DNA of 64,000 nt from Bacteroides sp. MSB163 (GTDB taxonomy: Bacteria; Bacteroidota; Bacteroidia; Bacteroidales; Bacteroidaceae). Both the position numbers and the translations under genes were made by a program. The notes below the pieces were generated by a model, which was not told the DNA's origin, did not search any database, and saw nothing but the letters and a program-made list of their open reading frames with translations. The stretch spans positions 1,550,001-1,614,000 of the forward strand of contig NZ_CP143867.1 in NCBI RefSeq assembly GCF_036416795.1, in the 5' to 3' direction. Position 1 is the first letter of the stretch. The number at the start of each line of letters is the position of its first letter. Positions 25,364 to 35,845 of the stretch are shown piece after piece.

Positions 25364-27046
25364 TTACTCATCCAATAATTCTTTCGCCCTTTCCAATGCC
25401 ACATTGATATTCGGGCAGATATTCTTTTCACCCAGCAGTTCATAGAAACCGGATTTCTCTAATGCTTTGTGCACCTTTTCATTCACACCGGAAAGTACGA
25501 TTGTTGTCTTCTCCCGTTGCGCCATCTGGCAAAGATTGGTTAGATTGTGAATACCTGTTGAATCGATGAAAGGTACTTTCCTCATACGTATGATGCGCAC
25601 TTTGGGACGGTCTCCCAGTCTGGACATGATTTCCTCGAACTTAGTGGCAATACCAAAGAAGTAAGGGCCGTTTATTTCATATACTTCCACACCCTTAGGG
25701 ATGGATAAGTTTTCTTCTTCTTCTTTGCTGGCAGATTCTTCATTCAGGTTTATCTCATCTTTGATAACAGAAATTTCAGTGGTTTCCATCACACGATGCA
25801 TAAAGAGTACACAAGCTATGACAAGACCCACTTCAATAGCGATGGTTAAGTCGAAAATAACTGTCAGGAAGAAGGTAATCAGCAATACGGTGACGTCTGA
25901 TTTCGGATTCTTCAGTAGTGCCTTGAATGTGCGCCAGCCACTCATGTTATAAGAGACAATCACCAATACACCTGCCAGACAAGCCATCGGAATGTATTGT
26001 GCCAAAGGCATAAGGAACAGAAGGATAAGCAAGAGCACCACTGCATGTATCATACCTGCAACAGGGGTTTTACCACCATTATTTATATTGGCCATTGTAC
26101 GTGCAATGGCACCGGTAGCAGGAATACCACCAAACAAGGGTGTTATTAGATTGGCAGCTCCTTGTGCTATCAATTCCGTATTGGAATCATGCTTGTCACC
26201 GATAACACCATCCGCTACCGTAGCGGAAAGCAGTGATTCGATGGCTCCTAATACCGCAATGGTAATGGCTACAGGGAATAAGTCCTGAATAGCCTCCCAG
26301 TTTAGTGAAGGCATTACTGCATCCGGCAGTTCCGCTTTGATACTGAAACGGTCACCAATAGTATCTATACAGTTGATTCCGGCATAAGTCTTCATCAGAT
26401 ATACCGCTACCGTCACTACAATAATAGCAATCAACGATCCCGGTATCTTTTTTGAGAATTTCGGGGTTATGGCGATAATTGCAATACTTACAATGCTGAC
26501 AATTGTATTCCACCAGTTGATAGTATCGAAATGCTGGAAATAGATCATCCATTTCCCGACAAAATCTCCGGGAACCTTTTCACCACCGAAATTAAGTCCG
26601 AAGATATCAGCTATCTGGGTGGTGAAAATAGTGACAGCGATACCACTGGTAAATCCCACAATGATAGGATAGGGGATAAATTTGATTACAGCACCCAACT
26701 TGAATATCCCTAACAGAATAAGAATGACTCCCGCCATCAGCGTGGCAACAATCAGTCCTGCTTCTCCATATTGTTGGATGATGCCGTAAATAATAACGAT
26801 AAAAGCTCCTGTAGGACCACCGATCTGTACTTTGCTACCTCCCAACATGGAGATAATGAATCCGGCAATGATTGCCGTGATAATACCTTTCTCGGGTGAT
26901 ACACCGGATGCAATACCAAACGCAATGGCAAGCGGAAGAGCAACGATACCTACTATGATACCGGCCATCAGGTCTGCCATGAATAATTCTTTCGAGTAAT
27001 TTTTCAAAGCTGTGTATAGCTTTGGTCTGAAATCGAACGCTTTCAT
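25364..27046 (-). CDS. SulP-family anion transporter with STAS domain
   Basis: A 560-residue protein with about 12 to 14 membrane helices and a C-terminal STAS domain (residues about 440-550). Transport-domain motifs include GIIVGIVALPLAIAFGIASG, VGFTSGIAVTIFTTQIADIF and FGGIPATGAIARTMANINNG. The STAS part carries KVPFIDSTGIHNL, with the serine that STAS regulators often phosphorylate. SulP proteins exchange sulfate, bicarbonate or dicarboxylates; this one is not assigned further. It is divergent from the hybrid two-component gene and has its own promoter. Confidence 0.95.
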   Translation of the reverse strand: MKAFDFRPKLYTALKNYSKELFMADLMAGIIVGIVALPLAIAFGIASGVSPEKGIITAIIAGFIISMLGGSKVQIGGPTGAFIVIIYGIIQQYGEAGLIVATLMAGVILILLGIFKLGAVIKFIPYPIIVGFTSGIAVTIFTTQIADIFGLNFGGEKVPGDFVGKWMIYFQHFDTINWWNTIVSIVSIAIIAITPKFSKKIPGSLIAIIVVTVAVYLMKTYAGINCIDTIGDRFSIKAELPDAVMPSLNWEAIQDLFPVAITIAVLGAIESLLSATVADGVIGDKHDSNTELIAQGAANLITPLFGGIPATGAIARTMANINNGGKTPVAGMIHAVVLLLILLFLMPLAQYIPMACLAGVLVIVSYNMSGWRTFKALLKNPKSDVTVLLITFFLTVIFDLTIAIEVGLVIACVLFMHRVMETTEISVIKDEINLNEESASKEEEENLSIPKGVEVYEINGPYFFGIATKFEEIMSRLGDRPKVRIIRMRKVPFIDSTGIHNLTNLCQMAQREKTTIVLSGVNEKVHKALEKSGFYELLGEKNICPNINVALERAKELLDE

Positions 27047-27077
27047 TGATAATCTGTACTTTTTGTGAAACGAGGTG

Positions 27078-27085
27078 CAAAATTA
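27078..27085 (-). promoter_or_regulatory. -7 promoter element of the SulP gene
   Basis: Minus strand TAATTTTG matches TAnnTTTG. The predicted start near 27071 is about 25 nt before the ATG at 27046. Confidence 0.5.
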
Positions 27086-27127
27086 GACAAAATAATGCAT
27101 ATATTGGTTGATTGCTTTCAAATATAT

Positions 27128-27135
27128 TATATTTG
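27128..27135 (+). promoter_or_regulatory. -7 promoter element of the hybrid two-component gene
   Basis: TATATTTG matches TAnnTTTG, with TTG elements at 27104-27110 upstream. The predicted start near 27142 gives a leader of about 14 nt before the chosen ATG at 27156. Confidence 0.6.
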
Positions 27136-27155
27136 CAGCAGCTAACTGTAATATT

Positions 27156-30100
27156 ATGAAATCACGACTGCTTATATTTTTTCTTTTTCTTTCTATTTTT
27201 AATATATATGCTTCGGATGTGAAGTTTTATAATATTAATGCAATGTATGGAATTTCCATGCGGGAGATGGCTTCTGTCTGCAAAGATGAGAATGGTTTTA
27301 TTTGGGCTTCTTCTAAAACAGGTATATTGAGAATTACGGAAAGTGATTATCGCATTTATCAGCTTCCTTATAAAACAGCCAATATCATAAATGTAAAGTT
27401 GGCCTATAATAATTCGTTTTTAATAGCATATACGAATAATGGCCAATTCTTTCATTATAATGAACTGTATGACCGGTTTGATTTATTTCTGGATCTTAGG
27501 GTTTCATTAAAAAATTCTTATTTAAGTGTAGGCAAAGTCATTATTGATGATGAACAGGCTCTCTGGATTCCTACTTCCGGAGGATTGTGCAAATATAAAA
27601 ATGGAATGTTTTCCCAAATAGGCGAGAAACAAACTATGACACAGAGTATAGCACCTTATGATCCAACACATTTGCTTGTAACGTATCAGGATAGCATTAG
27701 ATTGCTGAATATGAATACATTGGAACAAAAAAGTGTATGTGAAATAAATAATGCTTTCCAGATAAGCAGCCTTTTTTATGATAATAAAGGAGAGGTTTTA
27801 TGGATAGGGACTTCTACTGACGGTCTTTTTTATCTGGACATGAAAAAAAAGTCGTTATTGCCATTTTCCGGTTTTCCAAGGCAGCCTATCGGAGTGATAA
27901 CGGAAAGTGCTGATTCAACATTATTGGTGGGAATTGACGGGCAGGGAGTATGGGAATTGGATAAGGATAAAAAAAAGGTTCTGAACATTCTGAAAGAAGA
28001 TATTGATAATCCTTTCTCTCTTCATGGGGATGGAGTTTATGATATATTTTGCGATGGTAAGCAAAGAGTATGGGTCGCTACCTATACGGGTGGACTTTCT
28101 TTCTTCGACTGGAAATCTCCCTTAATTAATCAAATTACCCATCAGGTCAATAATCCGAATTCTTTAGGGAATAACAATGTAAACAAGATACTGGAAGATA
28201 GCAAAGGAGATATCTGGTTTGCTACGAATAATGGAATAAGCAGGTGGAGAGTCGCCACTAATGAATGGGATACTTATTATCAGAATAAACAGGCACAGGC
28301 ACAGGTATTTCTGGCATTATGTGAAGATAATGAAGGAAACATCTGGGCAGGGTCGTTCTCATCCGGATTTTATGTTTTAGATCGGAATACCGGAAAAGAA
28401 TTGGTTCATTATCCACGGAATACATCGGATTTGAAGTCTGATGGTAAATTCATAATGAATATATATAAGGATAGTGAGGGTGATATTTGGATTGGAGGTA
28501 TCCAAGATGTAATATGTTATTTAACGAAAGAAAAACGTTTTCATACGTATGGTGCACAGCCCATGCGTACGTTTATGGAGTTTTCTCCGGGAAAAATGTT
28601 GTTGGCCTGTACTTATTCTGTGCTTTTGTTAGACAAAGAAACAGGGCAAATCTCTTTTTTACCGGAATGCCTTGCACAAGATATTTTAGTAATGGAGGAT
28701 GATATTTGGGTGGCTACTTCCGGAGACGGATTGCTGCACCATAACTACACGACTCGTGAAACTCATAAAATAACAGTGGAATCCGGATTGCCATCTAATT
28801 ATGTTAACAGTGTCATGTATGATAATGGGTATTTATGGTTAGGTACGGAAAATGGTTTGTGCCGTTATAATCCTGCCGACAGCACGGTGCATACTTTTTA
28901 TTCTACTTTAGCTCTTTCCAGTGCTTCGTTCAATGTGAATGCCAGTTGTAAATTACGCAATGGTGAATTAATGTGGGGTACAAATAATGGAGCGGTAATG
29001 TTTAATCCCGATAAATTATATCATACCCAGCTCAACGGGGAGATTTATTTCCAGAATATCACTATTTCCGGCAGTTCTATCAGAGAAAATCAGGATTTGT
29101 TGCGTGGAATTCCGGTAAATAAGCAAACAGATATTTCATTCAAATATGATCAGAATACTCTGACACTTGAGGTATTGCCTATTGGGGTTTCTTCCAAAGA
29201 AATAAAATTTTCATGGAAAATGGAAGGTCTTGATGCTGAGTGGTCGCATCCTTCCAGCCAGCAAATACTTACTTATACCAATATTCCTAATGGAAATTTC
29301 CGGCTTAAAGTAAAAATGTACAATAATTCACTTTCTCAGATAGTCGATGAACGTACATTGGATATACACGTTATACCGCTTTACTGGCAGACGTGGTGGT
29401 TCCGCCTGGTAATATTCATTATTATAATGAGTATTACATTCTTTGTGCTTAATTTCTATATAAATCGTTTAAAACAGCGTCATGCCGAAGATAAAATTCG
29501 TTTTTTCACAAATACCGCTCATGATCTTCGTACATCGATAACGTTGATAAACGCGCCTATTCAGGAATTGAATAAAGAGAAGGAACTATCAGATAAAGGA
29601 CATTATTATCTGAATCTGGCTACGGAACAGTCTGAACGTTTATCTAATGTTGCGACCCAACTCCTGGATTTTCAGAAAGTGGATATGGGGAAAGGACAAC
29701 TGTTTCTGGTAATGGTTGATATTGTTAATTTGGTGTACAGGCGGAAAACAATGTTCAAGTCTACGGCGGGAAAAAAGAATGTTATATTGGAGTTTGTCTC
29801 TAACAGGGAATCTTATATGTCAGCTGTTGATGAATTGAAAATAGAGAAAGTCGTTGATAACTTGATATCTAATGCAATCAAATATTCCCATACGAATGGT
29901 AAAGTGGAGCTTACATTGAATTGCAATGAGTACTATTGGAGCTTGGAGGTAAGAGATTATGGATTGGGTATCTCGGATAATGCTCAGAAGAAGCTGTTCA
30001 AAGAGTTTTATAGGGGAGATAATAAGGTTAATTCACGCATGGTAGGTTCCGGGATAGGCCTGTTGTTGGTGAAGAATTACGTTTTGATGCATGAGGGAAA

Positions 30101-31022
30101 AGTCTCACTTGAAAGTAAGGAGAATGAAGGTTCTTTATTCAAAATAAACATCCCTTATAAAGAAGTGGTTGAGGTTGCACCTGTTGAACATGAAGAACCG
30201 GGCAATATCATATCTGCCGATGATCCGTCTGATCAGTCGGAATATAAACAGGAAGATGATAGATCCGGAAAGAAGAAATCTATATTAATCGTGGACGATA
30301 ATAAGGATTTGCGGAACTTCCTGAAGTATTCTTTTGAAAATCAATATTACATTTTAGAAGCTGGCAATGGTAATGAAGCATGGGAATTGCTTCAGAAAGA
30401 ATCTCCTGAATTGATTATTTCAGATGTGATGATGCCTGATATGGATGGGTTTGAGTTATGTAAATTGATCAAATCTACTTTTGAAACTTCGCATATTCCG
30501 GTAATCCTGTTAACTTCACTTTGTGATAAAAGTGACCAATTGGAAGGTTTAGGTCTGGGGGCAGAAGATTATATCACAAAGCCTTTTGATATATCACTTT
30601 TGGAGCAACGGATAAAGTCCCTTATGCGAAACAGGGAAATCGTCAGAGAGAAAGCTTTGAAATTGATAAAGCCGGATAATGATGAGCAACAGGTTATTCT
30701 GGCGAATGAGCTTAATGATCAGTTTGTGAAAAAAGCCGTGGAAGTGATTCATAATAATATGCAAAATCTGGATTTTGACAAAGAAAGTTTTGCTATGGAA
30801 ATGTATGTGAGCGGTTCCCTGTTATATAAAAAAATAAAAGCATTGACAGGCCAATCACCTATTGAGTTTATTAAATCCATTCGTTTAAACCGGGCTTTAG
30901 AATTACTCCAATCTCATAAATACACCATCACGGAAGTTAGCGAACTTTGTGGTTATTCCAGTATCAGTTACTTTAGTACGGTATTTAAGAAATATTTTGG
31001 AAAGTCTCCTACAGAGGTGTGA
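27156..31022 (+). CDS. Hybrid two-component system sensor-regulator (HTCS) of the PUL
   Basis: The ATG at 27156 gives 1288 residues; an upstream start at 27108 would be above the promoter. A signal peptide is followed by a periplasmic double propeller, with repeats such as DNKGEVLWIGTSTDGLFYL, then a Y_Y_Y domain near 660-740. A membrane helix lies near 747-770. Inside the cell are the histidine kinase (His789 in TAHDLRTS), an ATPase domain, a receiver domain (Asp1090 in ISDVMMPDMDGFEL) and a C-terminal AraC DNA-binding domain. HTCS proteins sense an oligosaccharide and activate adjacent glycan genes. This one sits upstream of a SusC/SusD PUL in the same direction, 370 bp away. Confidence 0.97.
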   Translation: MKSRLLIFFLFLSIFNIYASDVKFYNINAMYGISMREMASVCKDENGFIWASSKTGILRITESDYRIYQLPYKTANIINVKLAYNNSFLIAYTNNGQFFHYNELYDRFDLFLDLRVSLKNSYLSVGKVIIDDEQALWIPTSGGLCKYKNGMFSQIGEKQTMTQSIAPYDPTHLLVTYQDSIRLLNMNTLEQKSVCEINNAFQISSLFYDNKGEVLWIGTSTDGLFYLDMKKKSLLPFSGFPRQPIGVITESADSTLLVGIDGQGVWELDKDKKKVLNILKEDIDNPFSLHGDGVYDIFCDGKQRVWVATYTGGLSFFDWKSPLINQITHQVNNPNSLGNNNVNKILEDSKGDIWFATNNGISRWRVATNEWDTYYQNKQAQAQVFLALCEDNEGNIWAGSFSSGFYVLDRNTGKELVHYPRNTSDLKSDGKFIMNIYKDSEGDIWIGGIQDVICYLTKEKRFHTYGAQPMRTFMEFSPGKMLLACTYSVLLLDKETGQISFLPECLAQDILVMEDDIWVATSGDGLLHHNYTTRETHKITVESGLPSNYVNSVMYDNGYLWLGTENGLCRYNPADSTVHTFYSTLALSSASFNVNASCKLRNGELMWGTNNGAVMFNPDKLYHTQLNGEIYFQNITISGSSIRENQDLLRGIPVNKQTDISFKYDQNTLTLEVLPIGVSSKEIKFSWKMEGLDAEWSHPSSQQILTYTNIPNGNFRLKVKMYNNSLSQIVDERTLDIHVIPLYWQTWWFRLVIFIIIMSITFFVLNFYINRLKQRHAEDKIRFFTNTAHDLRTSITLINAPIQELNKEKELSDKGHYYLNLATEQSERLSNVATQLLDFQKVDMGKGQLFLVMVDIVNLVYRRKTMFKSTAGKKNVILEFVSNRESYMSAVDELKIEKVVDNLISNAIKYSHTNGKVELTLNCNEYYWSLEVRDYGLGISDNAQKKLFKEFYRGDNKVNSRMVGSGIGLLLVKNYVLMHEGKVSLESKENEGSLFKINIPYKEVVEVAPVEHEEPGNIISADDPSDQSEYKQEDDRSGKKKSILIVDDNKDLRNFLKYSFENQYYILEAGNGNEAWELLQKESPELIISDVMMPDMDGFELCKLIKSTFETSHIPVILLTSLCDKSDQLEGLGLGAEDYITKPFDISLLEQRIKSLMRNREIVREKALKLIKPDNDEQQVILANELNDQFVKKAVEVIHNNMQNLDFDKESFAMEMYVSGSLLYKKIKALTGQSPIEFIKSIRLNRALELLQSHKYTITEVSELCGYSSISYFSTVFKKYFGKSPTEV

Positions 31023-31063
31023 TTTACTTCTTTTTTCCTCTTTTTTATTATTTATTAGTTAGA

Positions 31064-31101
31064 ATATCTAATATCTAAAATTATATATCTAATATCTAAA
31101 A
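31064..31101. repeat. 17-bp direct repeat after the HTCS gene
   Basis: atatctaatatctaaaa is repeated exactly at 31064-31080 and 31085-31101, a 21-bp period. A similar AT-rich block occurs at 52357-52390 upstream of another gene. Its role is unknown. Confidence 0.55.
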
Positions 31102-31121
31102 GTGTATTGGGTACACTTCTG

Positions 31122-31129
31122 TAGCTTTG
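31122..31129 (+). promoter_or_regulatory. -7-like element TAGCTTTG, distal, in the PUL leader
   Basis: It matches TAnnTTTG. It is repeated exactly nearer to the PUL at 31309-31316. Two related tatcgatg blocks (31132-31139, 31152-31159) follow it. This may be a distal promoter of the PUL. Confidence 0.35.
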
Positions 31130-31308
31130 TGTATCGATGTACGGAATGTATATCGATGGAGTTATTGTTATGTTAAATCTAATCAAGTTAATCTTATGAA
31201 ATGTATGTATGATAATGACGGTTAAGTCAGCTATTATGTAAAGATTGTAGAATCAGAGATAACCGTAGCGATACATATCACTTTCGGTAATCTGCAATGA
31301 GTTTTACG

Positions 31309-31316
31309 TAGCTTTG
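31309..31316 (+). promoter_or_regulatory. Proximal -7 promoter element of the PUL
   Basis: TAGCTTTG matches TAnnTTTG and lies 73 bp before the lipoprotein start at 31390. HTCS-controlled PUL promoters usually lie in such a gap. The rest of 31023-31389 holds direct repeats and no gene. Confidence 0.5.
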
Positions 31317-31389
31317 GTATTTAAAGGGGGGCTGGTACCAATGACTACTATTAGTAATGAAAAACATAGAACCCCACTACTTATATATT

Positions 31390-32718
31390 ATGAAGAACAA
31401 CAAGCTTTATTTTGTTTTTCTTTTCTTAAGTATTTTGTTCGCAAGTTGTAATGGCGAAGAAGTAATTGAGAAATGGCCTGAAATAGGCAACTATTATGAT
31501 TCGAGCAAGCCTATTGAGTTAAAATCCATGTCACCCGACTGGGGAAGAATCAACGATTCTTTTATTATCAAAGGAAACTTTCCAGTTGATACGACCGGAA
31601 AAGTCAAAGTTTTCTTTGCCGATAAGGAAGCGGTTATAGTAAACAACAACGGAAATGAATTGTATGGGCTTATCCCCAAGCAGTTGCCTGGCTATAACGA
31701 GATAACATTGGAAGTGGAAGGTAAAAGGTACACCTCTGACAATGTGAAGTTTAAGTATTATCAAACTCAATCTGTGAAAACAATATTGGGAAAATTTGGT
31801 GAAGACGGATGGACATCGTCAGATGACAGTAAAATAGAAGAATTCCGAATGAATGAGTGTACAGGAATTGTAGCTGTTGCAGGACAAAAGAGTGATAATT
31901 TCATTTTCGTTGGAGGAGGATGGGGCGACCGTACCTATTTTGTGTCATTAGAGGATAATACGGTGATTCGTCTGATTAATATTGGTTATATGGGTGCTGT
32001 TGCAGTTGATAGTTCAAGAGAAAAAGTGAGTATCATGCCCCGTAATGGAGGCGCTTTATACACAGCTACCCGTGCGGATGGATGGATTTTAAACTCTCTT
32101 GGTCTCACAATACCTTTCCAAGGCGATTGCCAGGGGGCATTGGCTTATGCTGAAGATGACCGCTATTTGTATGCAATGTCCGGTGATGGTCTTTATGAAA
32201 TAGATTTGGAAGATAAAGGTTATACAAAGTTATTTGCTACATCAGATTACCCGGCTTTTGATGGAGTGAACACCAGCCAGTGGAGGCATTATCTGACTTA
32301 TAGTAAATACGATAAGTGTTTTTTCGCCTCTTATCCTGAGAGTAATGGCATTGTGAAGATATGGAAAGATACTTCGGGCGCATGGCAAGTGGAACGCTAT
32401 GCTGGCTTCCAACCGGGATGGTTGGCTACAGCTTTTGGAGATAGATTGACCGATGCCGTATTGAAAGAACCTTGCGGAATGGCGGTGAATAGTAACGGTG
32501 AACTCTATGTATGTTGCAAAAATAGCCATTGCATTGTGAAAATCAAAGGAAGGCTTGTTTCTTTGGTAGCGGGAGCTCCCGATCGGTCAGGAAGACTTAA
32601 CGGATTCCCTACGGATGCATTGTTTGATAATCCATTGTGTATTGCTTTGGATTCGGAAGAGAACTTCTTCATTGGTGAAGAATCTTCAAAGGCAATCCGG
32701 AAAATGACAATTGAATAA
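31390..32718 (+). CDS. IPT/TIG and NHL-repeat lipoprotein, likely surface glycan-binding
   Basis: The ATG at 31390 gives 442 residues with lipobox LFASC (Cys20). Residues about 35-115 form an IPT/TIG sandwich (SPDWGRINDSFIIKGNFPVD, NVKFKYYQT). The rest resembles an NHL-type propeller, with VGGGWGDRTYFVSLEDNTV, EPCGMAVNSNGELYVCC and DNPLCIALDSEENFFIGEE. Such lipoproteins are often encoded before SusC in HTCS-linked loci and are thought to bind glycan at the surface. The SusC gene follows 28 bp later in one operon. Confidence 0.88.
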   Translation: MKNNKLYFVFLFLSILFASCNGEEVIEKWPEIGNYYDSSKPIELKSMSPDWGRINDSFIIKGNFPVDTTGKVKVFFADKEAVIVNNNGNELYGLIPKQLPGYNEITLEVEGKRYTSDNVKFKYYQTQSVKTILGKFGEDGWTSSDDSKIEEFRMNECTGIVAVAGQKSDNFIFVGGGWGDRTYFVSLEDNTVIRLINIGYMGAVAVDSSREKVSIMPRNGGALYTATRADGWILNSLGLTIPFQGDCQGALAYAEDDRYLYAMSGDGLYEIDLEDKGYTKLFATSDYPAFDGVNTSQWRHYLTYSKYDKCFFASYPESNGIVKIWKDTSGAWQVERYAGFQPGWLATAFGDRLTDAVLKEPCGMAVNSNGELYVCCKNSHCIVKIKGRLVSLVAGAPDRSGRLNGFPTDALFDNPLCIALDSEENFFIGEESSKAIRKMTIE

Positions 32719-32746
32719 AAGTAGAAATCATATAAAATGAATCAAG

Positions 32747-35700
32747 ATGAAGATTAAACATATATTACTGTTTATTATGGCATGGGTAAGTTCTATGAAT
32801 TTGGCCTATGCGCAACAGACTGTGGTAGCTTCGGGTTCGGTTATGGACGAGAAAGGCGAACTCTTAATCGGAGTATCGATTTCTGTAAAGGAAGTTCCTT
32901 CTATGGGTGCCATTACGGATATTGACGGTCGTTTCAAGATAGGGGGTATCAAAGCCGGGCATACGTTGGTCATATCCTATGTGGGGTATGATCCTCAGGA
33001 GATAAAGATGAACAAGAGTGACGAGCGCATGCGCGTGGTGTTGAAGGAGAGTTCGAATGTAATGGACGAGGTTGTGATTACGGCATCGGGTAAGGTACAG
33101 AAGAAGATTAATGTGACAGGTGCCATTACTGGAGTTGAGGTGGCTACGTTGAAAACTCCTGCCACTTCCATAAGCAACATGTTGGGCGGACGTGTTCCGG
33201 GCATCATTTCCGTTACACGTAGTGGAGAGCCGGGTAAGGATTTCTCCGAGTTCTGGGTGCGTGGTATTAGTACCTTTGGTGCCGGACAGGGTGCCTTGGT
33301 ATTGATTGACGGTATCGAAGGTAACTTGAATACGCTCGACCCCGAAGACATCGAAAGTTTCTCTATCTTGAAGGATGCCTCTTCTACGGCGGTTTATGGT
33401 GTGCGTGGTGCCAACGGTGTAGTATTGGTAAGTACCAAGAAGGGTAAGGCGGGAAAGCTGAATTTGCAGGTGAAGGCAAATACTGGTATTTCTTATTCTC
33501 CTCAAATGCCCAAATATGTACGTGCTGCGGAATATGCGGCACTCGCCAACGAAGCTGCCGTAACACGTGGACGTATTCCTGTTTATACGGATGTGGATTT
33601 GGCACTGTTTAGAAATCACATGGATCCTGATTTTCATCCGGATGTGGATTGGCGGGATGTTATCTTGAAAGACTATACCTGGAACCAACAATACTTCCTG
33701 AGTGCATCGGGAGGTGGTGAAGTGGCTCGTTATTACATCAGTGCTGGTTTTACGACAAAAGATGCTATTTTTAAGCAAGACAAAGGTGTAAACAAATACA
33801 ATACGAACGTAAATTACAACAAGTTTAATTTCCGTGCCAATGTGGATGTGAATGTCACTTCCACCACTACGCTCTCGCTGAATGAAGAGACTGTGATTGT
33901 TACTCAGAATTATCCGGGATATGGAAACGACAGTAAGGTATTGTGGCAGGCACAATCCAATCTGACTCCGGTGACAGTACCGTTGATGTACACCACAGGG
34001 CAGGCACCTGGATATGGCACTGATAAATCGAATATCAGTCCGTATGTATTGTTGAATATGACGGGTTATCGTAAGTTCTATTCCAATGACAATAAAATCA
34101 CGATGCAGCTCAATCAGGATTTGAAGATGATAACTCCCGGACTGAGTATTGCAGGATTGGTCAACATTAATTCGATAGGTGCGAGAACCCAAGTTCGCGA
34201 AAAAATGCCGGCCATTTATTATGCTCATGGTTATAAACGTGATGGAACACTCGATTTGGAGAAAATATCTGATGCAGTGGAGCCCTATTATACAAATTGG
34301 AATGACACTGAGCGTAGAATTTATTGGGATTTCCGACTGAATTACGACCAGACATTTAATAAGGTACATAAGGTAGGTGCTTTGGTGAAGGCCGAATGGA
34401 GCGATTATGAAGCATCGAAATATAATCAATTGCTGACTGCTATCCCTAAACGTTATAATAGTTACTCAAGCCGTTTCTCTTATTCGTATGATGATACTTA
34501 TATGGCCGAATTTAATATGGGTTACACCGGTTCGGAGGCTTTTGAGAAAGGTAAGAAATTTGGTTGGTTTCCCGCTGTTTCTATAGGTTGGGCTCCCACG
34601 CAATATCGCTTCTGGCGTAATAAGGACAATTTTATCAATTATTTCAAAATCAGGGCTTCGTATGGTATAGTAGGTAATGACCGTCTCACTTGGGATGACT
34701 CGGTACGTTTTCCCTATCTGACTTTGATTGGTCACACAGGTTCCGGCAGTTGGAATAACGGTTCCGGTTTGACCGAAACGCAAGTGGGTTCCAGCAACCT
34801 GCGCTGGGAAAAGGCCAAGAAAGCTGACATCGGTATTGATACACGTTTCTTCCACGAACGTTTTGAAATGACAGTCGATTTCTTCCAGGATATACGTTCC
34901 GGTATTTATCAACAACGCCAGAGTGTACCCGAAGAGATGGGACTTCCGTCATTGCCTTGGGCCAATGTAGGTGAAATGAAGAGTTGGGGTATGGATGGAC
35001 ATATCTCATATACACAGCCTTTGGGTGACAGTGACAAATACCTGATTGTACGTGCCAACTACACACAGTCCATGAACAAAATCACTAATTTCGAGGAAGA
35101 CCTTAAGAAATACGATTACCAATCAGCCGTAGGATATCAAAGTGGAATTAACCGAGGCTTGATAGCTTTGGGCTTGTTTAAAGACCAGGCAGATATAGAT
35201 AATAGTCCTCGTCAGGATTTTGGCAATTACTTGCCTGGTGACATCAAGTATAAGGATGTCAATGGCGATGGCATTGTCAATTGGGATGATATTGTACCTT
35301 TGAAGTATTCTTATGTGCCTCAGATACAGTATGGATTTGCCACAGAGTTTAACTGGAAGAACTTTAATGTAAGTGTTCTGTTCGAGGGAGTAAGCCGCGT
35401 GACCTATTTTAAAGGTGGAAATATGTATCAGCCATTCTCGGGTAGTACAGCTGGTAATGTGATTACAGACTTTGCCAATCCGGCAAACCGATGGATTTCA
35501 CGTGAAATCTCAGGCGACCCTGCCACCGAGAATCCGAACGCCAAGTACCCTCGTCTTTATTATGGAGGTAGCAGTAATAATAGTCAATCATCTTCTTTTT
35601 GGTTGTCTGATGGTAGTTACTTGCGTCTGAAGAATGTGCAAGTCTCTTATACACTCAAGAACCAATTCCTGAAAAAGTTTGGTCTCCAGAAAGCAGTAAT

Positions 35701-35830
35701 TAGTGTGATTGGAGACAATTTGGCAGTTTGGTCTAAAGAGAAGATGCTGGATCCTGCACAAGCGGGAGATAATGGAACAGTCTATCCTGTCCAGCGAGTG
35801 TATACTTTACAGCTTAATCTTTCATTCTAA
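32747..35830 (+). CDS. SusC-like TonB-dependent outer-membrane receptor
   Basis: A complete 1027-residue receptor. A signal peptide ends near AYAQQ, then comes a carboxypeptidase-like domain (residues about 27-100, GSVMDEKGELLIGVSISVKE). The TonB box is around DEVVITASGK, followed by a plug with VRGISTFGAGQGALVLIDG and a barrel with the late motif YLRLKNVQVSYTL. It ends with phenylalanine. It imports oligosaccharides with the SusD partner 15 bp downstream. Codon choice and length look normal. Confidence 0.97.
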   Translation: MKIKHILLFIMAWVSSMNLAYAQQTVVASGSVMDEKGELLIGVSISVKEVPSMGAITDIDGRFKIGGIKAGHTLVISYVGYDPQEIKMNKSDERMRVVLKESSNVMDEVVITASGKVQKKINVTGAITGVEVATLKTPATSISNMLGGRVPGIISVTRSGEPGKDFSEFWVRGISTFGAGQGALVLIDGIEGNLNTLDPEDIESFSILKDASSTAVYGVRGANGVVLVSTKKGKAGKLNLQVKANTGISYSPQMPKYVRAAEYAALANEAAVTRGRIPVYTDVDLALFRNHMDPDFHPDVDWRDVILKDYTWNQQYFLSASGGGEVARYYISAGFTTKDAIFKQDKGVNKYNTNVNYNKFNFRANVDVNVTSTTTLSLNEETVIVTQNYPGYGNDSKVLWQAQSNLTPVTVPLMYTTGQAPGYGTDKSNISPYVLLNMTGYRKFYSNDNKITMQLNQDLKMITPGLSIAGLVNINSIGARTQVREKMPAIYYAHGYKRDGTLDLEKISDAVEPYYTNWNDTERRIYWDFRLNYDQTFNKVHKVGALVKAEWSDYEASKYNQLLTAIPKRYNSYSSRFSYSYDDTYMAEFNMGYTGSEAFEKGKKFGWFPAVSIGWAPTQYRFWRNKDNFINYFKIRASYGIVGNDRLTWDDSVRFPYLTLIGHTGSGSWNNGSGLTETQVGSSNLRWEKAKKADIGIDTRFFHERFEMTVDFFQDIRSGIYQQRQSVPEEMGLPSLPWANVGEMKSWGMDGHISYTQPLGDSDKYLIVRANYTQSMNKITNFEEDLKKYDYQSAVGYQSGINRGLIALGLFKDQADIDNSPRQDFGNYLPGDIKYKDVNGDGIVNWDDIVPLKYSYVPQIQYGFATEFNWKNFNVSVLFEGVSRVTYFKGGNMYQPFSGSTAGNVITDFANPANRWISREISGDPATENPNAKYPRLYYGGSSNNSQSSSFWLSDGSYLRLKNVQVSYTLKNQFLKKFGLQKAVISVIGDNLAVWSKEKMLDPAQAGDNGTVYPVQRVYTLQLNLSF

Positions 35831-35845
35831 TATAACCTGACAATT

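Noticed and set aside
32864..34429. Long open frame antisense to the SusC gene (521 codons)
   Set aside because: It lies wholly opposite a well-supported receptor gene, has no family motifs and looks like a shadow of its codon use.
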